Below are positions 59,701 through 64,000 of a stretch of 64,000 bases of DNA, one piece after another. Source of the DNA: Brachybacterium massiliense. Lineage in GTDB: Bacteria > Actinomycetota > Actinomycetes > Actinomycetales > Dermabacteraceae. The stretch lies in contig NZ_FXXB01000008.1 in assembly GCF_900184245.1 (NCBI RefSeq), positions 1,340,146 to 1,404,145 on the forward strand. Reading direction: 5' to 3'. The stretch's first letter is position 1; every line of letters starts with the position of its first letter. Below the pieces are notes generated by a model that was given only the letters and a program-made list of their open reading frames with translations, had not been told where the DNA came from and made no database searches. The position numbers and the translations under genes were made by a program.

Positions 59701-61161
59701 TCAACGGCGGCCGATGTCGTCGGGGCGGTGGAAGCGGGTGCGGCGTGCCCGGATCGCGCCGTTGTAGAGCCACGTCACCACGTACAGCGCCAGGCCCACC
59801 ACCAGCAGACCGCCGGCGATCACGTAGTTCTGCAGCGGCTGCGCGATCGGGGAGACCAGGGCGAAGGAGGTGAGCGCGCCGATGATCGGCAGCACCGTGG
59901 GGGTGCGGAAGTGCCGCACGTCCACCCGGTCCCGCCGCAGCACCAGCACCGAGATGTTCACCAGGCCGAACACCGTCAGCAGCAGCAGCGCCGTGGTGCC
60001 GCCCAGCGCCGCGATGGTCTCGTCGGCCAGCACGTAGCGCACCGACAGCACCAGCGCGAACGCCAGCACGGTGGAGAAGAGGATGCCCGCGTACGGGGTG
60101 CGGCGGCCGCGCAGGACGCCCTTGAGGAAGCCGGGCAGCACGCCCTGCTTGGACATGCCGTACAGCAGGCGCGAGGCCATCATCATGTTGATCAGCACGG
60201 TGTTGGCGACCGCGAAGATCGAGATGAACGCGAAGATGGTGTCGATCGGGATGTTCGGGGCGCCCACCTCGACCACGGTCAGCAGCGGCGTGGTCGCCTC
60301 GGTGAGCTTCCCGATCGGGACCACCGCCACGGCGATCACCGAGATCAGCACGTAGACCACGCCCGTGATCGACAGGCCGCCGATCAGCGCCTTGGGGAAA
60401 TTCTTGACCGGGTCCACGGTCTCCTCGGCCATGTTCACCGAGTCCTCGAAGCCCACCATCGAGAAGAACGCGAGCGCCGTCGCGCCGATGATCGCCATGA
60501 ACAGGCTCTTGTCCCCGGCGGTCTCGAAGAGGATCACGCGGGAGAAGTCCGCCTTGCCCTCGGCGATCGCGAAGAAGCCCACCAGCACCACCAGCATCAG
60601 GCCGGTCAGCTCGATCAGGGTCAGCACCACGTTCGCCTTCACCGACTCCGAGACGCCGTAGAGGTTGATGCAGGCCACCAGGGCCAGGAACACCAGCGCG
60701 ATGACCGTGGCGGTCCCGAAGGAGGCCCCGCCCAGGCTGTCCTCGAGGCTGAAGGCCTTCAGCACGTTATCCGCGAGGAAGATCGCGCTGGTCGACGCCG
60801 AGGTGATGCCCGAGGAGAGCACCGCGAAGGTCACCATGAAGGTGAGGAAGTGGATGCCGAAGGCCTTGTGCACGTACAGCGCCGCACCGGCGGCCTGCGG
60901 GTACTTGGTGACCATCTCGACGTAGGACAGCGCCGAGACCATCGCGACGGCGAAGGCGATGATGATCGGCAGCCAGCCGGCGCCGCCGACCTCGCCGGCG
61001 ACCTTGCCGGTCAGTGCGTACACGCCGGTGCCGAGGATGTCGCCGACGATGAACAGCAGCAGCAGCTTGGGCGTGATCGCCTTCTTCAGCTCCGGCTGGT
61101 CGATGCTCGGGCCGCCGGCGTCGGCGGCCGGCTCGGGGGCGGTCGGGGTCGACTCGCTCAT
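59701..61161 (-). CDS. APC family amino acid permease
   Basis: 486 aa with about 12 membrane spans. The APC start IVGDILGTGVYALTGKVAGEVGGAGWLP (~38-66) contains the conserved GxG substrate loop. FFSMVGFEDSVNMAEETVDPVKNFPKALIGG (~229-259) is the family's central motif. The N-terminal 30 residues are acidic and cytosolic. ATG 61161 follows GGAGGG. The transported amino acid or polyamine cannot be inferred. Forms a likely operon with the Usp gene. Confidence 0.92.
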   Translation of the reverse strand: MSESTPTAPEPAADAGGPSIDQPELKKAITPKLLLLFIVGDILGTGVYALTGKVAGEVGGAGWLPIIIAFAVAMVSALSYVEMVTKYPQAAGAALYVHKAFGIHFLTFMVTFAVLSSGITSASTSAIFLADNVLKAFSLEDSLGGASFGTATVIALVFLALVACINLYGVSESVKANVVLTLIELTGLMLVVLVGFFAIAEGKADFSRVILFETAGDKSLFMAIIGATALAFFSMVGFEDSVNMAEETVDPVKNFPKALIGGLSITGVVYVLISVIAVAVVPIGKLTEATTPLLTVVEVGAPNIPIDTIFAFISIFAVANTVLINMMMASRLLYGMSKQGVLPGFLKGVLRGRRTPYAGILFSTVLAFALVLSVRYVLADETIAALGGTTALLLLTVFGLVNISVLVLRRDRVDVRHFRTPTVLPIIGALTSFALVSPIAQPLQNYVIAGGLLVVGLALYVVTWLYNGAIRARRTRFHRPDDIGRR

Positions 61162-61256
61162 GGGGCCCTCCAGGGGAGAGTGCGGAGCCGGCGGCGGGGA
61201 CGCCCGGGGCCGACGGATGGCCCGGACGGGGAACCCCGCACAACGGTGCAGGCACT

Positions 61257-62882
61257 CTACTTCTCGGTGACCGTGCTCACATCCGGAGGGTCGCCGGCGC
61301 CGACCAGCGTCTCCGACGTCCGCTCGTCGGTCTCCTCGTCGGCCTCATCGGCCTCGGAGCTGTGGGAGTCCAGGCGCAGGGTCTGCACCCACTGGCGCGA
61401 GGCGTCGGAGCTGATCGCCATCACGCCCAGGGCGGAGGCCCCCGCCCCCACCAGCAGCGCGTGGGAGACCTCGCCGCTCATCGACGTGGCCACGGCCAGA
61501 CGCGCGAAGGCATCGGCGGTGAACAGGGCCATCAGCGCGATGCGTGCCCAGCGGCTGCGGCGCAGCACCCCGATCTGGAGCACCAGCAGGCCGGTTGCGA
61601 AGGCGGTGGCGAGGGCGATCTCCTCCGGGGCCGGCAGTACCAGCGCCAGATCCGGGAACAGTGCCGGCAGATCCGTGCCGGTGAGCATCGACACCCACTG
61701 CACCCCCACCAGCACCGCCTGCAGCAGCACCAGCAGACCGGTGAAGACCACGGTGGGCGGCGGCAGATGATGATCGGAGGCGCGGGCGATCACCTCGTGG
61801 AAGTCATCGACCGTCTCCTGCCACTGGGCGGTCAGCTCGTCGGCGACGTCGGTGCGCCGACCCGTCGGCGCGCCCAGGCGTGCCGCCGCGAGCGCCGACT
61901 GGGTCGCGGCGCGGGCACGGGACTTCATCACCGAGGTACCGGTGGGGCGGTGGCGGGCCAGCATCATCGCGCTCGCCCCGTCGGAGCGCGCGGCCGCGCC
62001 CTCCACGTCGAGCACCGGCAGGTCGCCGTCGGTGCGGATCCGGTCCCCCTGCCCGTTGCGGTGGTGATACGCGGCGGAGAACTCCTCGATCACCTCCACC
62101 TCGATCTGCGGGTCCGCGTAGCGCACCGTGTCGACGACGTAGTCGCGCTCGACGTCGATGTTCTCGTCGATGCGGTGGGTGATCTGCAGGGTGAAGAAGG
62201 AGAAGCCGACGGCGCGGTCATAGGTGCCCGCGGCGAGCCAGTCCGCGCGGTATCCGCCAGGCAGCACGAAGTCCTTCGGCATCCGCCAGAAGCGCACGTG
62301 GTGGCGCTTGGTGGTGGTGCCGCCCACCTCCTGCTGGTACGTGAAGTCGTGGCGCCGGCCCATCAGGTACAGATCCGAGACGGGCGCGGCCGGATAGGAG
62401 CGGCGCAGCAGCGTCGAGCGCACCATCGACCAGGCCGAGGAGAGGGTCCGCTCCTCGGCGAGCACCCAGCCGGCCCGCCGCATCGCCACGTGCAGGTCCC
62501 GCTCGGAGCCGTCGAAGGCCAGATTGATCGGGTCCGAGAGCACCCCCTCGGTGGTGCGGGTGCGGCCGAAGAAATAGTCCGGCAGGTAGATCCACGTCAT
62601 CAGCTGATGCAGGCGCGGCAGCGTGATGTAGGTCAGCAGCACCCAGAACCCCAGCAGGTACAGCAGTCGCACCGGGGTCAGCGAGACGCCCTCGACCAGG
62701 TACAGCAGCGCCAGCCACAGGGACACCACCACGCCCGCGGCGATGAACAGGTTGTCCAGCAGCGCGTACAGCTCGAACCGGGGACCGGTCGGGGTGTGCC
62801 CGCGCGGATGGTCGTAGACGGGGCGCTCCTGCGGGACCGGCCGGTCCAGCGGGATCAGGCGTGAGGCGCGCGCCGGGGTCAT
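61257..62882 (-). CDS. LssY_C domain membrane protein
   Basis: 541 aa. After two membrane spans (~30-52, 58-78) comes a cytosolic region with LPDYFFGRTRTTEGVLSDPINLAFDGSERDLHVAMRRAGWVLAE, the characteristic LssY C-terminal domain pattern, then several further spans in the last third. LssY_C is found near PAP2 phosphatases and lipid-linked processes, but its function is not known. The start is uncertain: ATG 62882 is proposed because residues upstream look non-domain; GTG near 62932 is an alternative. It is divergent from the aldo/keto reductase gene. Confidence 0.78.
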   Translation of the reverse strand: MTPARASRLIPLDRPVPQERPVYDHPRGHTPTGPRFELYALLDNLFIAAGVVVSLWLALLYLVEGVSLTPVRLLYLLGFWVLLTYITLPRLHQLMTWIYLPDYFFGRTRTTEGVLSDPINLAFDGSERDLHVAMRRAGWVLAEERTLSSAWSMVRSTLLRRSYPAAPVSDLYLMGRRHDFTYQQEVGGTTTKRHHVRFWRMPKDFVLPGGYRADWLAAGTYDRAVGFSFFTLQITHRIDENIDVERDYVVDTVRYADPQIEVEVIEEFSAAYHHRNGQGDRIRTDGDLPVLDVEGAAARSDGASAMMLARHRPTGTSVMKSRARAATQSALAAARLGAPTGRRTDVADELTAQWQETVDDFHEVIARASDHHLPPPTVVFTGLLVLLQAVLVGVQWVSMLTGTDLPALFPDLALVLPAPEEIALATAFATGLLVLQIGVLRRSRWARIALMALFTADAFARLAVATSMSGEVSHALLVGAGASALGVMAISSDASRQWVQTLRLDSHSSEADEADEETDERTSETLVGAGDPPDVSTVTEK

Positions 62883-62988
62883 CGGGGCGCACCGGTCCGC
62901 GTCGGCGTCCACGGGGCGGTCCCCGTGCTCCACGAGCTCATGGGCCCATCGTAAGGTTGAGCGGTCCGCGACTTCCCAGGAGGAACCC

Positions 62989-63822
62989 ATGACCATCGCC
63001 TCGCTGCCGTTCCACGACGGCCGCTCCATCCCCCAGCTCGGCTACGGCGTGTTCAAGGTCGATCCGGACATCGCGGCCGACGTCACCGCGCAGGCCCTGA
63101 CCGCCGGGTACCGCCACATCGACACCGCCCGGGCGTACGACAACGAGGAGGGCGTGGGCCGCGCCGTCGCCGAGTCCGGGATCGCCCGCGAGGACCTGTT
63201 CATCACCACCAAGCTGTGGAACGACTCCCACGCCTACGACGACGCGATCGCGGCCTGCGAGGCCTCGCTCGAGCGGCTCGGCCTCGACTACCTCGACCTG
63301 TACCTGGTGCACTGGGCCGTGCCCGCGCAGGGGCAGTACGTCGAGGCGTGGAAGGCGCTGATCACGCTGCAGGAGCGCGGCCTGGTGCGCTCGATCGGCG
63401 TCTCCAACCATCCCCGCCCGCAGCTCGAGGAGATCATCGAGGCGACCGGCGTGGTCCCCGCGATCCACCAGATCGAGCTGCACCCCTACTTCCAGCAGCG
63501 AGACCTGCGCGCGCTGCACGCCGAGCACGGCATCCTCACCCAGGGCTGGGGCCCGCTGGGCCAGGGCAAGTCCGATCTGCTCGAGAACGAGACGATCACC
63601 TCGATCGCCGCCGCGCACGGCATCACGCCCGCGCAGACGGTGCTGGCCTGGCACCTCGCCCACGGCTTCGTCACCATCCCGAAGTCGGTCACGCCCTCAC
63701 GGATCGTGGAGAACCTCGCCTCCGTCGACGTGACGCTCACCGCCGAGGAGGTCGCGGCGATCGACGCGCTGGACCGCCCGGACGGCCGCGGCGGCGCGGA
63801 CCCGGCCACCAAGACCGCCTGA
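62989..63822 (+). CDS. Aldo/keto reductase
   Basis: 277 aa NADPH-dependent TIM-barrel reductase of the 2,5-diketo-D-gluconate reductase-like group (AKR5). Catalytic tetrad D45, Y50, K75, H108 is intact (HIDTARAYDNEEG, TTKLWN, YLVHW). The cofactor region VTIPKSVTPSRIVENL (~225) is conserved. The ATG at 62989 has AGGAGG at ideal spacing. Physiological substrate unknown; such enzymes reduce reactive carbonyls or keto sugars. Confidence 0.95.
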   Translation: MTIASLPFHDGRSIPQLGYGVFKVDPDIAADVTAQALTAGYRHIDTARAYDNEEGVGRAVAESGIAREDLFITTKLWNDSHAYDDAIAACEASLERLGLDYLDLYLVHWAVPAQGQYVEAWKALITLQERGLVRSIGVSNHPRPQLEEIIEATGVVPAIHQIELHPYFQQRDLRALHAEHGILTQGWGPLGQGKSDLLENETITSIAAAHGITPAQTVLAWHLAHGFVTIPKSVTPSRIVENLASVDVTLTAEEVAAIDALDRPDGRGGADPATKTA

Positions 63823-63922
63823 GGCCCGGCGGGACGGGGGTGCCTGGGCGCCTCCCCCGCGCTGGCCTTCCCCGAAGTGACCACGCCCGCTGCGGCCTCC
63901 CCCTAGGTGACCGAACAGTAGC

Positions 63923-63976
63923 TGGCGGATGAGCGCACGCTCTTCGTATATAGGAAGAGCGTGCGCCTATCCGCCA
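63923..63976. terminator. Long hairpin downstream of the aldo/keto reductase gene
   Basis: Arms of 23 bp (63923-63945 and 63954-63976) with only two mismatches enclose GTATATAG. This is by far the longest stem in the window and lies 100 bp past the reductase stop. A terminator is the simplest reading, although there is no T-run and a mobile or regulatory palindrome is possible. Confidence 0.6.
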
Positions 63977-64000
63977 CCTCCCGGGATCGTCCCGGCCCCC

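Noticed and set aside
1-64000. tRNA, rRNA, insertion sequence or prophage genes
   Set aside because: No tRNA-like cloverleaf with TTCGANNC, no rRNA segments, no transposase or integrase motifs were recognised on either strand.

Overview
The window is very GC-rich, almost fully coding DNA from an actinobacterium. The gene set is Micrococcales-like: glycerol uptake genes, a six-gene Mrp antiporter with MrpA/B fused, an actinobacterial PhoX, an OpuC-type compatible-solute transporter, a DUF222-HNH gene and a Cds1-type cysteine desulfhydrase. Many starts are GTG, and many genes have a TAnnnT box 6-7 nt before the start codon, the pattern of leaderless actinobacterial mRNAs. A Brachybacterium/Dermabacteraceae-like host is my best guess. 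This rests on gene content recognised from memory, not on a search. I see 59 intact protein genes and one broken one. I see no rRNA, tRNA, CRISPR array or insertion sequence.

Layout. 0-4.4 kb: sugar ABC importer operon (two permeases, binding lipoprotein) divergent from an SMP-30/gluconolactonase gene. 4.5-6.0 kb: PutP-type Na+/proline symporter. 6.5-11.9 kb: glycerol locus glpD, glpF, glpK, with a divergent SorC/DeoR-type regulator and a candidate operator between it and glpD. 11.9-13.6 kb: an orphan AbiEi/DUF559-like endonuclease-fold gene surrounded by palindromic repeats and a low-complexity tract. 13.6-15.7 kb: fdhD and two SRPBCC proteins. 15.8-18.9 kb: OpuC-type glycine betaine/choline importer. 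19-22.5 kb: pdxK-like kinase, GtrA protein, membrane protein, aminotransferase. 22.5-23.6 kb: a compositionally different membrane-anchored protein.

23.7-35.2 kb: a FadB-type bifunctional beta-oxidation enzyme and, 8 kb away, a thiolase/acyl-CoA dehydrogenase operon. Both promoters carry a similar CTGATAC-N6-GGTT-like site, suggesting one regulon. Between them lie two single-TM secreted-domain proteins, cysteine desulfhydrase Cds1, a WXG100-like/calpain-like protease fused in one protein with a small overlapping partner gene, a frameshifted antibiotic-biosynthesis-monooxygenase gene and a lipoprotein.

35.3-50.4 kb: GNAT, a membrane protein/winged-helix pair with an operator-like repeat inside its promoter, pdxH, a small AAA ATPase, a DsbA-like anchored thioredoxin, GH25 lysozyme, GATase, an aminoglycoside/hydroxyurea phosphotransferase overlapped antisense by a DUF222-HNH gene, glutathione peroxidase, a class C beta-lactamase-like hydrolase and an S9 peptidase. 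50.4-56.5 kb: translationally coupled mrpACDEFG. 56.9-63.8 kb: phoX, a universal stress protein, an APC permease, an LssY_C membrane protein and a divergent aldo/keto reductase. A long hairpin closes the window.

The most noteworthy items are the WXG100-calpain gene pair, the shared fad operator, the leaderless promoter set, the repeat-flanked AbiEi-like gene, the antisense phosphotransferase/HNH overlap and the frameshifted monooxygenase.
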